Below, piece by piece: positions 44,362 through 53,730 of a stretch of DNA of 64,000 nucleotides. Origin of the DNA: Nodosilinea sp. P-1105 (GTDB lineage: Bacteria > Cyanobacteriota > Cyanobacteriia > Phormidesmidales > Phormidesmidaceae); NCBI RefSeq assembly GCF_012911975.1, contig NZ_SMDQ01000018.1:22497-86496 (forward strand), written 5' to 3'. The position numbers were made by a program, and so were the translations under genes. The notes beneath the pieces were generated by a model, which worked only from the letters and a program-made list of their open reading frames with translations, had not been told where the DNA came from and did no database searches. Position 1 is the first letter of the stretch, and each line of letters opens with the position of its first letter.

Positions 44362-44539
44362 CGTGTATTAAGTGACTTCTGGAAAACATGCTCCCCAATG
44401 GTGGGCGATGCCCACCCTACAGTAGCGATGATTGCTGATTTAAAGCAGGGATGTTCTTGCTCGAAAATCTCCTTAGCTCTTGGTCGCTGGCGGTCAGATC
44501 TATAGGCTGGTTCAAGGTCACAGGAAGCGGGGGAAGCCA

Positions 44540-44566
44540 ATGTGGCAAGATAACAGCGGTGTTTGA
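44540..44566 (+). promoter_or_regulatory. Possible 8-codon leader ORF before the symporter
   Basis: ATG 44,540 follows GGGGGAAG by a few bases and encodes MWQDNSGV, ending at TGA 44,564-44,566. That stop overlaps the putative TTG start of the symporter (44,563-44,565). Coupled re-initiation would explain the lack of a ribosome site at the TTG. Confidence 0.35.
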
Positions 44567-46344
44567 CGGTATCCTCTGTGATTTGGATCGACTGGGCCAT
44601 TGTGGTGGCTTACTTAGCATTTACTCTAGCCCTGGGGCTATATCTGTCTCGCAAGGCTTCCAGTGGGTTGGTGGACTTTTTTGTCTCAGGGCGATCGCTG
44701 CCCTGGTGGCTGGCGGGCACCAGTATGGCTGCCACCACCTTCTCCATTGATACCCCTCTCTACATTGCCGGGGTTGTGGGTAACCGGGGCATTGCTGGTA
44801 ACTGGGAATGGTGGAGCTTTGGCATTGCCCATGTGGTGATGATCTATGTGTTTGCCCGGCTATGGCGGCGATCGGAAATTATTACCGACGCTGAGCTAAC
44901 AGAGTTGCGCTACGGCGGTACCATGGCCGCCTGGCTGCGGGGCATCAAAGCCTTTTTGTTTGCCGTGCCGATCAACTGTATCGGCATTGGTTATGCCATG
45001 CTGGCCATGGTCAAGGTGGTGGATGCCCTGCAGGTTTGGCAAGCCTTTGGGGTAGACGATCCGGGGGATAATCTGAAGCTGTTCAGCGTGATTGGGGTTA
45101 GCCTGCTGGTGCTGCTCTATGCTGGGTTCTCGGGTCTGTGGGGAGTGGTGGCTACCGATTTTTTCCAGTTTTTTTTGGCCCTGTTTGGGGCGATCGTGGT
45201 GGCGGTGGCGGCGGTGGTGAATTTGGGCGGCATGGGCAGCCTGATTGAGCAGGTGCAGGCCACTGGGGGCACCGATCTATTGGCCTTTGTGCCCCTAGAG
45301 CGACAGCCCGGCGGCTGGTACCGCTGGAGTGAAACCGCTGGCATTACCGTCAGCACCTTTTTGGCCTATGTCACCTTGCAGTGGTGGGCTTTTCGGCGCA
45401 GCGACGGCGGTGGTGAGTTCATCCAGCGGCTCGCGGCCTCGAAGGATGAAGCGGAAGCGGAAAAAGCGGCCTGGTTTTTCAACATTTTGCACTACGTGAT
45501 TCGCACCTGGCCCTGGGTGGTGGTGGCCCTGGCGGCGGTGGTGATCTATCCCAACCTGGAGGACCGGGAGCTGGGCTACCCAATGCTAATGCTGGACTTT
45601 TTGCCCCCGGTGCTGCTGGGGCTGGTGGTAGCCTCTCTGATTGCCGCGTTTATGAGTACGGTCTCCACCCTGATTAACTGGGGGGCCTCGTATTTGACCA
45701 ATGACCTCTATGGCCGGTTTATACGGCCCAGTGCGGCCCAGGCTGAGTTGGTGCTGGCCGGGCGGTTGGCGTCGGTGGTAGTGACGGGGTTAGGGGCGAT
45801 CGCCGCCTTTTATGCTCAAGATGTGACTACCGTCTTTCGCCTGGTGATCGCGATCGGCACCGGGCCGGGGCTGGTGTTGATTCTGCGCTGGTTCTGGTGG
45901 CGAATCAACGCTGCCGCCGAGCTGGCCTCGATGCTGGCTGGGTTTTTGGTGGGGCTAGTCACTAGCGTTGTCCCCATCCTCACCATCCCCGACTTTGGCC
46001 TGCGGTTGCTAGTCACTACCGCCATCACCGCTGTGATTTGGGTATTGGCAATGCTGCTCACACCACCAGAGAGTAACGCCACCCTAGATGCCTTTTACAG
46101 CAAGGTGCGCCCTGGGGGGCCGGGCTGGGCTCGTCAGCGACAACGCACAGGGCTAGAGCCGACCCAGGCCTTAGGCCATGATTTACTCAGAACGCTAGCC
46201 GCTTTGTTATTGCTCTTAGGGGCGATGCTGGGGGTGGGCGGCTTCTTATTCTTACAGCCCATCACCGGTTGGTTCTGGCTGGTGATAGCCGTCATCGGTT
46301 GGGTCTGGCTCCGCCACCTCAGGAAAGCGCCCCGACCAGGTTGA
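44563..46344 (+). CDS. Sodium:solute symporter family protein
   Basis: A 593-residue transporter with 13-14 hydrophobic helices of the SSS (LeuT-fold) type. The family signature region is present: DFFVSGRSLPWWLAGTSMAATTFSIDTPLYIAG (in part). Later segments include LYAGFSGLWGVVATDFFQF and LLGLVVASLIAAFMSTVSTLINWGASYLTND (in part). It should move a small organic solute with Na+ into the cell; the cargo is unknown. The first codon is uncertain: TTG 44,563 is the frame start and GTG 44,578 is also possible. Confidence 0.85.
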   Translation: MTVSSVIWIDWAIVVAYLAFTLALGLYLSRKASSGLVDFFVSGRSLPWWLAGTSMAATTFSIDTPLYIAGVVGNRGIAGNWEWWSFGIAHVVMIYVFARLWRRSEIITDAELTELRYGGTMAAWLRGIKAFLFAVPINCIGIGYAMLAMVKVVDALQVWQAFGVDDPGDNLKLFSVIGVSLLVLLYAGFSGLWGVVATDFFQFFLALFGAIVVAVAAVVNLGGMGSLIEQVQATGGTDLLAFVPLERQPGGWYRWSETAGITVSTFLAYVTLQWWAFRRSDGGGEFIQRLAASKDEAEAEKAAWFFNILHYVIRTWPWVVVALAAVVIYPNLEDRELGYPMLMLDFLPPVLLGLVVASLIAAFMSTVSTLINWGASYLTNDLYGRFIRPSAAQAELVLAGRLASVVVTGLGAIAAFYAQDVTTVFRLVIAIGTGPGLVLILRWFWWRINAAAELASMLAGFLVGLVTSVVPILTIPDFGLRLLVTTAITAVIWVLAMLLTPPESNATLDAFYSKVRPGGPGWARQRQRTGLEPTQALGHDLLRTLAALLLLLGAMLGVGGFLFLQPITGWFWLVIAVIGWVWLRHLRKAPRPG

Positions 46345-46552
46345 GCCTTGCAGTAATAGTCATGGATTGTTTTCTCCGTATCCGCCGATTTGCCCAGCTC
46401 TCGCTCCTGGCAAATCAATCTGCTCGGCGTTGTAACATTAAGGTTAGGAACGTATCCGAGGTATGCCCTTAGTCCATGACATGTAAAGGGCTACAGACAG
46501 ATTACGGATAGGCTCTAGCGTTAATCCCTCCTCATCTTCTGGCGATCGCCCT

Positions 46553-46783
46553 ATGTCCTTCTTTCGGTCTTACATTGCTCCCCTGCTGATTGTGCTCATT
46601 TTTGCCGTGGCCATGCTGGCCGTCAGTGCGCGGATTTTCTTGCCCAGCGACATGATGGCCCCCGCCCCTTTGGAAGAACCTATATCCTTAGGGACGCCCT
46701 CCAGCCCGCCTCCCCTCGCCACCCCGGCCCTGTCAGACTTGTTACACGGTCCCACGAGCTCCTTATCCTTAGTAGAAGGCTAA
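46553..46783 (+). CDS. Small membrane protein
   Basis: A 76-residue protein beginning MSFFRSYIAPLLIVLIFAVA. One membrane helix at residues 7-29 is followed by a Pro/Ser-rich tail. It has no recognised domain. Support comes from the positively charged N-terminus, the clean helix and a position in a gap between genes. A Shine-Dalgarno sequence is not evident. It may be a genuine small protein, but evidence is moderate. Confidence 0.45.
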   Translation: MSFFRSYIAPLLIVLIFAVAMLAVSARIFLPSDMMAPAPLEEPISLGTPSSPPPLATPALSDLLHGPTSSLSLVEG

Positions 46784-47058
46784 AACCGTCTTTCCCTACC
46801 CTGGTCAGGGTAAGAGGTTGTTTGAAAAAACTAGCCTCACACCCATTCCGGCTTGATACAGGGTCTAGATTTGTCGCTTTTGTGTTAAGTCTCTGTAAAG
46901 TCTACGTAGTTTCCCGGAACTGGGGCAGCAGGCTTGGAGAGGGGAACGGTAGATGCACCCTGATTCAGGCCTCTGGGCATAGCTAGCTCAGGGGTCTTTT
47001 CTTAGCGCAGTCCGTCTGACACTGGCCATCCCAGACTCGGTCCAAGGGTAGCGGCTGT

Positions 47059-47874
47059 CTACCAGCTCCGCGGACCAGGCTGAGCAACCGACAGGGGCTC
47101 CAGCCAGGCCAGCAAGTGCTGTTTAAGCTGGTTGAGATCCCGATAAAATTCTTGCTTCACAAATTGCCCCAGGGCATCCAGGGGACTAAAAGCGCTGCTT
47201 GGTTGCCAAGAAATATCTTGGGCAATGGGGGTAGTGTGGCTGCCCGACAAAATTTGAATCGCTGTCTGGTCGGGAAACCGAGGTACCAGCACCTCTGACA
47301 GGGGGCGGGTTTGGTCAATGGTGTCGCTGCGAAACTTAATTAATAAATTGTGGGGTACCGGGTATTGGTTGGCAATTAACGCCAGGGTGGTTTCTGGGTC
47401 AGGGGTAAACTCTACATTCAAATTCAGAGATGGATTGAACTGCACCACCTGGTCCAATACCTGCTCTAAAAAGGGGATCGAGCGCTTGGCCGGGTAGTTG
47501 TTGAAGCTCATGTAGATGTTTCCAGCCCGCTCTACCTCCCATAGGCTGTTGATCAGCAAATGCACTTTGCAGCCCATGCTGTGGCCCAAGCCGTAAATCG
47601 GCAAGGGACGCTGGGGGGGTAGCACCCGCTTGTATAGATAACGCAGGGCCTGGTCAAAGGTGATCACCACCTCTTCTGCGATCGCCTCGTGGTCGAACGT
47701 GTTGATAAACGGTGTGGCCACAATCAGGTAACCCTGGCTAGCCAGGTTTTCTAGCAGCCAGCCATAGGTCAAGTTGGGGGCTGCCGCCACAAAGGCGCCG
47801 CCTAAAAAGTGAATGATGGCGGTTGGGTAGGGGGGCACCAAAATCCAATTGCCCGAGACCTCTTGCCAGTTCAT
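47059..47874 (-). CDS. DUF1350 family alpha/beta hydrolase
   Basis: A 271-residue cyanobacterial/plant family protein. It shows MNWQEVSGNWILVPPYPTAIIHFLGGAFVAAAPNLTYGWLLE (in part), then TPFINTFDHEAIAEEV and GLGHSMGCKVHLLI, the nucleophile elbow with Ser around residue 97. The late segment ILSGSHTTPIAQDI supplies a possible His. The length and motifs fit DUF1350. A lipase or esterase role is probable but unproven. The frame could begin at 47,883. Confidence 0.87.
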   Translation of the reverse strand: MNWQEVSGNWILVPPYPTAIIHFLGGAFVAAAPNLTYGWLLENLASQGYLIVATPFINTFDHEAIAEEVVITFDQALRYLYKRVLPPQRPLPIYGLGHSMGCKVHLLINSLWEVERAGNIYMSFNNYPAKRSIPFLEQVLDQVVQFNPSLNLNVEFTPDPETTLALIANQYPVPHNLLIKFRSDTIDQTRPLSEVLVPRFPDQTAIQILSGSHTTPIAQDISWQPSSAFSPLDALGQFVKQEFYRDLNQLKQHLLAWLEPLSVAQPGPRSW

Positions 47875-48032
47875 TGCCCCCATGTGGATTTCCTGGCCAT
47901 TGGCCGTAGCGTTGATCGATACATTCCTTAATGTAGCGATTTCCCCGCTGAAAGAGAACCCAGGGGCGTGGGTAGCGTCAAAAGATGCTATTGCGCTGGC
48001 TTTGGCTAATGTGTTACGTTCATTATCTGCAA

Positions 48033-48106
48033 GGACGTATAGCTCAGTTGGTTAGAGCACCACGTTGACATCGTGGGGGTCACTGGTTCGAGTCCAGTTA
48101 CGTCCA
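48033..48106 (+). tRNA. tRNA-Val (GAC)
   Basis: A complete 74-base tRNA. The acceptor stem pairs GGACGTA (48,033-48,039) with TACGTCC (48,099-48,105). The D arm is GCTCAGTTGGTTAGAGC, the anticodon loop TTGACAT holds GAC, and the T arm is CTGGTTCGAGTCCAG. The CCA end is not encoded. An integrase gene begins 119-143 bp beyond, which is the classic arrangement for integration at a tRNA 3' end. Confidence 0.96.
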
Positions 48107-48248
48107 TCCCCTGAAAAGCCTACGTTTCAAGGCATTTAGCGATTGAACACTGGGTGCGATCGCACCCAGAAGCGGGTATGGGCTTAACGGATTTAAACGG
48201 AACAATCAGGGTTTTAGCGCTTCAATGGGTACAGAATGGGTACCCAAA

Positions 48249-49343
48249 ATGGCTAGAACTCCTAAAGGTGAAGTTTCAATTGAGAACATAGACGGCTGGA
48301 TTCGCCTGAGATGGCGGCACCAGGGGCAGCGCAAGACGATGAGCCTGGGCCTACGCCATGACCCGGTGAATCTGGCGGTAGCGCAGCAGCGGGCTAATCA
48401 GATCCACCTGGATATCGTTTCGGGCAACTATGACCCAACGTTGTCCAAGTACAAGAGCGATCGCAGCCAGCAGCTCCAGGCGATCGGGGCGGTTGACCTC
48501 TTCAAGCGGTATAGCGAGTGGAAGGTTAAACAGGTACAAACTCGTACCCTTGAAAAGTACTGGGGTCTGGTGAACTGGTTAAAAGAGTATTTTGGTGATC
48601 GCGCTGTTGACGAAGATGATGCCCCAGAATTTATTGCCTACCTCATGGAGAACTTGGCACCCAGAACAGCTAAAGAGCGACTGGATCTTTTGGATTCAGC
48701 ATGGCTCTGGGGTATTGAGAAGGGGCTGCTAACAGATAACCCCTGGGCAGATATGCGACTCAGAAATCCACCCCAGCAAAAGCGTAAGGCTTTTACCAAG
48801 GATGAAGTGCAGGACATTCTCAAGGGCTTTGCAGAGAATTATTACTACTGCCACTACACCGACTATGTGCGCTTCAAGTTGTCAACCGGATGCCGCACAG
48901 GTGAAGCCAACGGTTTACGGTGGCGACACCTAAATGAGAATTGCACCGTGGTGTGGTTCGGGGAAACCCACACCCACGGCCAGTTTAAGGAAACCAAAAC
49001 GGGCAAGGCTAGAGAGGTCAAACTATCGGCTTCTCTGTCTAAGTTGCTGCGATCGCGCATGCCCGCCGAGGTTGACCCAGACGCGCTGGTGTTCCCTGGT
49101 CCAGAGGGTGGACCAATGACCGAGGGCAACTTCAGCAAGCGGGCATGGAGAAAGGTGCTGGAGGCCCAGGCGGTGCCGTACCGGATTCCTTACAATACCC
49201 GCCACACCTTTATCAGTCATGCCCTTGAAGCAGGGATGAGCCCCGTTGAGGTGGCCGCCATCACTGGCCACAACCTGAAAACGCTGTACGAAAACTACGC
49301 CGGTCTGATCAAAACCCACCCCACCACGCCGGAGCTGTTTTGA
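48249..49343 (+). CDS. Tyrosine-type site-specific integrase
   Basis: A 364-residue phage-type integrase from ATG 48,249 (372 residues from ATG 48,225). The N-terminus has an arm-type DNA-binding fold (GWIRLRWRHQGQRKTMSLGL in part), then a SAM-like core-binding domain. The catalytic domain has STGCRTGEANGLRW (Arg I), PYNTRHTFISHAL (Arg II with its His), TGHNLKTLYENYAG (His and nucleophile Tyr). The first His of the HxxR box is replaced by Tyr. It starts close to tRNA-Val, which is the likely attachment gene. It is transcribed away from the tRNA. Confidence 0.92.
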   Translation: MARTPKGEVSIENIDGWIRLRWRHQGQRKTMSLGLRHDPVNLAVAQQRANQIHLDIVSGNYDPTLSKYKSDRSQQLQAIGAVDLFKRYSEWKVKQVQTRTLEKYWGLVNWLKEYFGDRAVDEDDAPEFIAYLMENLAPRTAKERLDLLDSAWLWGIEKGLLTDNPWADMRLRNPPQQKRKAFTKDEVQDILKGFAENYYYCHYTDYVRFKLSTGCRTGEANGLRWRHLNENCTVVWFGETHTHGQFKETKTGKAREVKLSASLSKLLRSRMPAEVDPDALVFPGPEGGPMTEGNFSKRAWRKVLEAQAVPYRIPYNTRHTFISHALEAGMSPVEVAAITGHNLKTLYENYAGLIKTHPTTPELF

Positions 49344-49511
49344 TTTTCTTTTTTCTCAGTGCTGGGCAGTATGGGTAAACCCCCTACACGCCCTACACAA
49401 TTCATGCACTGCAAGGGTTTCAGGATTTATCTAGGCCTACGCAACCCCTACATAGGGCTACCCCAAACCCTACACAGGGGCAAAAAAGAGGCTAAGAGGC
49501 CTCGGTGGTGA

Positions 49512-49781
49512 TCATCGCTTGCGGCTAAGGGGCCGTTTTTGGCCACTGGGAAGACTGCGCCTGAAGTTCTCAATCGCCGCCTGGTGGGTCTCGGGGGCCT
49601 CTTGGTTCACCAACCAGTCAAGGATCATCTCCCTGATGTAGAGCACGGGGGCCGTGGGGCCGCGACCGCGTTTAACGTAGTGAACGCCGTGGATCCAGCT
49701 ATCGCGCAAGGTCTTGAGGGAGTCTGGCTTACAGCGCAGCAGCTCGCAGGCTTCATCGGTGGTGAGTAGGCTAATTTGCAT
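49512..49781 (-). CDS. Excisionase-like helix-turn-helix protein
   Basis: An 89-residue protein from ATG 49,781. Residues 1-45 (ISLLTTDEACELLRCKPDSLKTLRDSWIHGVHYVKRG in part) form the winged-helix/HTH of excisionase-type proteins: an A-C-E-L-L recognition helix and a G-x-H-Y-V-K wing. The charged C-terminus is RPLSRKR. Such proteins bend DNA to direct excision by the integrase. It is convergent with the integrase gene and overlaps the upstream gene by 11 bp. The 168 bp between the two stops is rich in CCTACAC-type short direct repeats. Confidence 0.7.
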   Translation of the reverse strand: MQISLLTTDEACELLRCKPDSLKTLRDSWIHGVHYVKRGRGPTAPVLYIREMILDWLVNQEAPETHQAAIENFRRSLPSGQKRPLSRKR

Positions 49782-50133
49782 GGTCAGCCTCCACAGGAAT
49801 GAGCCAAGTGAGTTGGGCATCGATGCACCGCTGTATCCCTGGCACGATCACATCGGCTAGGGGCATGCCTTCAAGGCTGTAGATCCGGGTGATGGTGCCC
49901 TGTTGCCGATGAGCTGTATGCCAGGGCATGTTGAGAATTACTGTCTGGCCTCCGGTGGGTACCCAGCCCAAGGGGCGGCATTGCGTGAGTGGGTATAGCA
50001 CTCCGACACAGAGCAGACAGCGATCGCCCGTCTGGGGATGCTTCACCCGGCGCTCTACAACCCGCACCTTAGGGCCGAACTCAGTGTCGATGCAGACGTA
50101 GTTGCCGGTTTGAGGAATGGTTTCGGTACCCAT
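49771..50133 (-). CDS. Hypothetical element protein
   Basis: A 120-residue protein of unknown family. It has three or four small beta-like segments (NYVCIDTEFGPKVRVVERRVKHP in part), a CLLCVGVLYPLTQC segment with three Cys, and a WVPTGGQTVILN turn. It starts directly at the stop codon of the primase-helicase gene (no gap) and overlaps the excisionase gene, so the three genes are one operon. It might be a small regulator of the element. Confidence 0.55.
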   Translation of the reverse strand: MGTETIPQTGNYVCIDTEFGPKVRVVERRVKHPQTGDRCLLCVGVLYPLTQCRPLGWVPTGGQTVILNMPWHTAHRQQGTITRIYSLEGMPLADVIVPGIQRCIDAQLTWLIPVEADHAN

Positions 50134-52659
50134 CTACCAGTCCTCCAGCGTGTCGGCATTAGCAGTCAAGGTTCTGAGTGCCGTAGGTGCGGGGTACAGG
50201 ATCGGTGGCGGCGGTGGCTGACTACTGCCAATATCCACAGCGGTAACCGTACCTGCCCTACCCTTCAACGCAGTCTCGACGGTGCAGGGAATGGGTTCGT
50301 CGATGACTTCAGTGGGCGATGCGGTTGAGTCGTCGGGGTCAGGCTGGATAAGAGTTGTTTGAACCAAGCGGATGTTGGTGAGGCCACTGCCAGAGCGTGA
50401 GTCTGCCCGTTTTCGTTTCACATCTAGCCCGAGGGTTTTCTGGAGCAGGTTTTCCAGGGCAATCGAGAAATTCTGCATACTGATGGGTTTCACCCCAACG
50501 GCGTCGCAGTATTTGATGTAGTTGGGGTAGAGGCAGATACGGGAAGAGTTGTTTTTGTCCCCGGTTTTAGTCCAGGCACCCGGCTCATAAACAATCCATT
50601 CGTTCACCCACTGGGCCAGGCTATCGGTATTGAGCAGGCTATCGGCCTGAAACTGAGCCATGGCCTCAACTTTGGCCTGCGGATTTTTGATGTAGGCCTC
50701 CATCAGTTCGTCGGGCATGGCCATCACCCAGTTGAATACCCCCGGTAGAAATGGGGCCAGCTCCCCTCGCAGGCCGCCATCAGGGGCAAAGTCAAGCAGT
50801 GAGCGCCGCTCATCCTCTGGCACCACCTGCGTGAAATACACTGGGATCCGTCGTCTAAACAGAGCATTGGTGCGATCGCTGGCGATGGTCTCCTTGTTGG
50901 TGGCCACCATGACCCAGCCTTCGAGGGTAAAGCCATCGGTGTAATCGGCGTTTTCACCCTTCCGCTCCCAGGGAATATAGTCTTCGCCGGTCATCTGCTT
51001 GAGCACATCGACGGCGGTGGGGTTGTAGTCGGCATCGGGGATGAAAATTAACCGTTTGCCCATAAACCGGGCTGTTTCAAACCGGCTGCTGGCGATGCGT
51101 GATAGGGAAGTGCTGACGGTGTTGGAACGCCCCAGCAGCGCCTGGATCAGGCGAATTAGGGTGCCTTTGCCCGTTCCCCCAGGGCCAATCAACTCCAGGT
51201 AGCGCTGAAAATCCGTTCGGCCCAACACCATCGCCTTGATACAAGCCCTGAGCAGCTGCACCACCAGCTCATCCCCGTTACAGGTGGCTTTGAGCCAGTC
51301 GAGCACCGGATCGCAGGTCGCGCCGGGGACGTAGTCGTAGGGCAATTGCCAGGTGAAGCCGTAGGCAGGGCTATGGTTTAGCAGGGTGTTGTCGTCAATG
51401 CGCAAAACGCCATTTTGAAAGGGAATTAGGCCGTAGGACGTTGGCCATGAGCGCACCGATACCCGCTGACTGAAGAGGTTGACCGTGCTGTCTATCGCAG
51501 CCTGGCCATATTCACCGGCAGCACCAGCGGCATCCAGTTCCCGCTGTACCAGCTCCTTGACTTCGCGATCGCTGACCCGCTCCCACCGCCCTTGCTTGTA
51601 GGTATAGAAGCTGGAAAAATCCAGCCGATACTTGAGCTGGTCGTTCCAGTAAGACTCCATCAGAGCGGCTAGTTTGCCCGCTGGGGGCAACGAAATGCCT
51701 TTGCGGCCAAAGGTCAAAGCCTCATCAAAGCAGTTGGTGACCAGCCATGAACTGGTTAGGGCATCTTTGGCCTCAGCTTTACGGGCTGCGAGCCACTGTT
51801 GTCTTTCCGCATCTCGAAAGGGCTGAAGGGCCAGCCTTCGAAGGAATTGAATATCAGGTTTCTTGAGTTTGGCGTCGTTCTCTTTCGAGTGGGCCAGGCA
51901 AAACGCTTCTATCCGGCTTCTTAACTCGGGGCAGTTGCGGTCTAGGTGCCAGGTGAGTCGCCACAGCTTTTTATAGAGCTGGGTCAAAGTTTCGCAGTGC
52001 TTTGGCAGCGGTGCCCGGCTGAGGTAGTTGAGCCAATCGAGCAAGAACTGTCGTGGGGCCTGAGCATTAGCCAGCAGGTTGTTAAATCCGCCCTGGTCGT
52101 AGCCTGAGTTAAAGAACTCAGTAAACCCAGCTTTATCACCCGCCTCTTCTGGGATGAGCGCAATCTTGCCTTTGAGGTGCAGACCACCTTTGATCAGTGC
52201 TTGAGCCACATTGGCATTACGCAAACCGTCAGAGTCGAACACCAGGGTGAGCCCGAGCCCCTGGGGAAGGATGCTGGGAACGTGTGTGACCCCTGCGATC
52301 GCCCCTACTGGCTTACCGCCCCGGATGGTGGCCAAGAAAGCATCCTTCCACCCCTCGGTAACGGCTGCTAAGTCTGATAACTGGCAGCCGGAGGGCACCC
52401 AAATGCAGGGCTTGGCCATACCCTTGCGGGGGCTAAGGTATTTGGGAATCCCAGGGCCAGGGCCGTCTAACCGCAGTTGCCCAAAGCCGTTGCCAAAGGG
52501 GAACCAAATGCCGCTGGTGACATTGTTGGAGTAGCCCAGTAGGGCGATCGCCTCGCGCTGGGAAACCGATCGCACACCGTAGTCTTTAACAGCCTGGTCA
52601 ATTTCTGCTGGTGTCCAGCCATCATCCAAAAAATGCTGTTGGTGGAGAATATTCAGCAT
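50134..52659 (-). CDS. Primase-helicase (DUF3854 plus D5/SF3 helicase)
   Basis: An 841-residue replication protein of a mobile element. The N-terminal third has a TOPRIM-like core of the DUF3854 type: VTEGWKDAFLA with the catalytic Glu, then LVFDSDGLRNANVA with the D-x-D. The C-terminal half is a superfamily 3 helicase: Walker A GPGGTGKGTLIRL near residue 515, Walker B RLIFIPDAD, motif C VMVATNKE and a final ASDRTNALFRRR arginine finger. The first 12 codons of the longer frame are dropped because ATG 52,659 has GAGGT seven bases upstream. It implies that the element can replicate its own DNA. Confidence 0.88.
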   Translation of the reverse strand: MLNILHQQHFLDDGWTPAEIDQAVKDYGVRSVSQREAIALLGYSNNVTSGIWFPFGNGFGQLRLDGPGPGIPKYLSPRKGMAKPCIWVPSGCQLSDLAAVTEGWKDAFLATIRGGKPVGAIAGVTHVPSILPQGLGLTLVFDSDGLRNANVAQALIKGGLHLKGKIALIPEEAGDKAGFTEFFNSGYDQGGFNNLLANAQAPRQFLLDWLNYLSRAPLPKHCETLTQLYKKLWRLTWHLDRNCPELRSRIEAFCLAHSKENDAKLKKPDIQFLRRLALQPFRDAERQQWLAARKAEAKDALTSSWLVTNCFDEALTFGRKGISLPPAGKLAALMESYWNDQLKYRLDFSSFYTYKQGRWERVSDREVKELVQRELDAAGAAGEYGQAAIDSTVNLFSQRVSVRSWPTSYGLIPFQNGVLRIDDNTLLNHSPAYGFTWQLPYDYVPGATCDPVLDWLKATCNGDELVVQLLRACIKAMVLGRTDFQRYLELIGPGGTGKGTLIRLIQALLGRSNTVSTSLSRIASSRFETARFMGKRLIFIPDADYNPTAVDVLKQMTGEDYIPWERKGENADYTDGFTLEGWVMVATNKETIASDRTNALFRRRIPVYFTQVVPEDERRSLLDFAPDGGLRGELAPFLPGVFNWVMAMPDELMEAYIKNPQAKVEAMAQFQADSLLNTDSLAQWVNEWIVYEPGAWTKTGDKNNSSRICLYPNYIKYCDAVGVKPISMQNFSIALENLLQKTLGLDVKRKRADSRSGSGLTNIRLVQTTLIQPDPDDSTASPTEVIDEPIPCTVETALKGRAGTVTAVDIGSSQPPPPPILYPAPTALRTLTANADTLEDW

Positions 52660-52941
52660 AGCTGTACCTCGCGGAGGGGGCGAGCTGTGCAAAGCCCACT
52701 GCTGGGTCTTCTGTGAAGAGAAGGAAGTAGCGGTAATTGGTGGCTATGGTGGATCCGTTTTTCTATCCCCGATAGAGTTACAGTCTCTCTAAGCGGTGCT
52801 AAACTTAGCATAGTCATTCTGGTTGGCTTGAGACCTCCAGAATTGCCATTACCAGCCCCCTGCCGGTAATATTTTGGATTCATGGGGAATACCTCTAGTT
52901 TAGGGCGAACCCCTTGGAGGAGACCCGATTTACGTTCCCAT

Positions 52942-53016
52942 TGCTTCCCGGCGCTGGACGTGAGTCGGGTTTTCTCTTTGGGGAAGGAGCGCTTCCAATG
53001 CTTCCCGGCGCTGGAC
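52942..53016. repeat. 18-bp direct repeats upstream of primase gene
   Basis: TGCTTCCCGGCGCTGGAC occurs twice, at 52,942-52,959 and 52,999-53,016, with a 57-bp period. They lie upstream of the primase-helicase start and downstream of the ribbon-helix-helix gene. They could be operators or part of a replication origin. The minus frame through them (52,653-53,018) is probably not a gene. Confidence 0.7.
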
Positions 53017-53071
53017 ACTCCCGGTTATAAACCTCATCTCTTTGCTAAGGGGCGAGATGTTTGCCCCATCG

Positions 53072-53248
53072 CTACCCCTCCTTGCTTACCTGAACATCTA
53101 GCCCTACGGAGGGCTGCTGGGCTAACAGCAGCTTCAAAGCTGCTCGTACTGCTTTAGAGCGATCGCCGTAATGGGGCACAACCCGATCAAGATCGGCAAG
53201 TTCGCTGTTACTCAAACGCAAGTTGACAACATTAGAGAGAGTTTGCAT
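53072..53248 (-). CDS. Short ribbon-helix-helix protein, likely element regulator
   Basis: A 58-residue protein read directly from the sequence. From ATG 53,248 it reads MQTLSNVVNLRLSNSELADL, continuing through DRVVPHYGDRSKAVRAALKL. The first strand (VVNLRLS), the two helices and the G-D-R-S-K-A-V-R-A-A-L pattern fit the ribbon-helix-helix fold of CopG/Arc-type repressors. GGTGAG lies six bases upstream of the start. It precedes the primase operon on the same strand and is a good candidate for its repressor. Confidence 0.75.
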   Translation of the reverse strand: MQTLSNVVNLRLSNSELADLDRVVPHYGDRSKAVRAALKLLLAQQPSVGLDVQVSKEG

Positions 53249-53730
53249 TTGCTTCTCACCAAGCGATGTAAGACATCATACACATTCAAGCAAAGATTGA
53301 GCTGACCTTTGAAGCTATAGAATTCCAATTTAAAAAACCATGCCTAAAAAGTCTAACCGTGTCCAAATTCACCCAACATAAATCCTAAAACTCTTGCTTT
53401 TTAGGATATACAGGCTTTCCTTGCGACTCTAAAATCGTCATCAAATCATAAATATGATGCCAATAAATAATGATTTCTTCCCGAGATCTTACTCAAGAGA
53501 CTGTAAATTATCTCGACAAAAATCAACTTCTTGACTGCAACAAACAGTCTATCCCTGGCTAACTCTGACGAGTTTAACCAGTGAAAGTCGGAAGTTTATA
53601 CCTTGTGACTAATACCGCACGCACATGCCATAAGGTGCGACGCAATTCAATCTGTGGTGTCGACAGCTTGAAGCCGCATCGTTTTGGGTAATTAACCCTG
53701 TTACAGGCAAGAACAATGGCCAGTAGCAGG
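53249..53730. other. AT-rich gap in the element
   Basis: About 480 bp of lower GC than its surroundings, without a supported gene. It should contain the promoter of the ribbon-helix-helix gene near 53,260-53,350 on the minus strand. No terminator or repeat is recognised. Confidence 0.4.

Noticed and set aside
52653..53018. 121-codon minus-strand ORF with repeated SSAGK segments
   Set aside because: The repeated peptide results from the 18-bp direct repeats. The frame overlaps the supported primase-helicase start.
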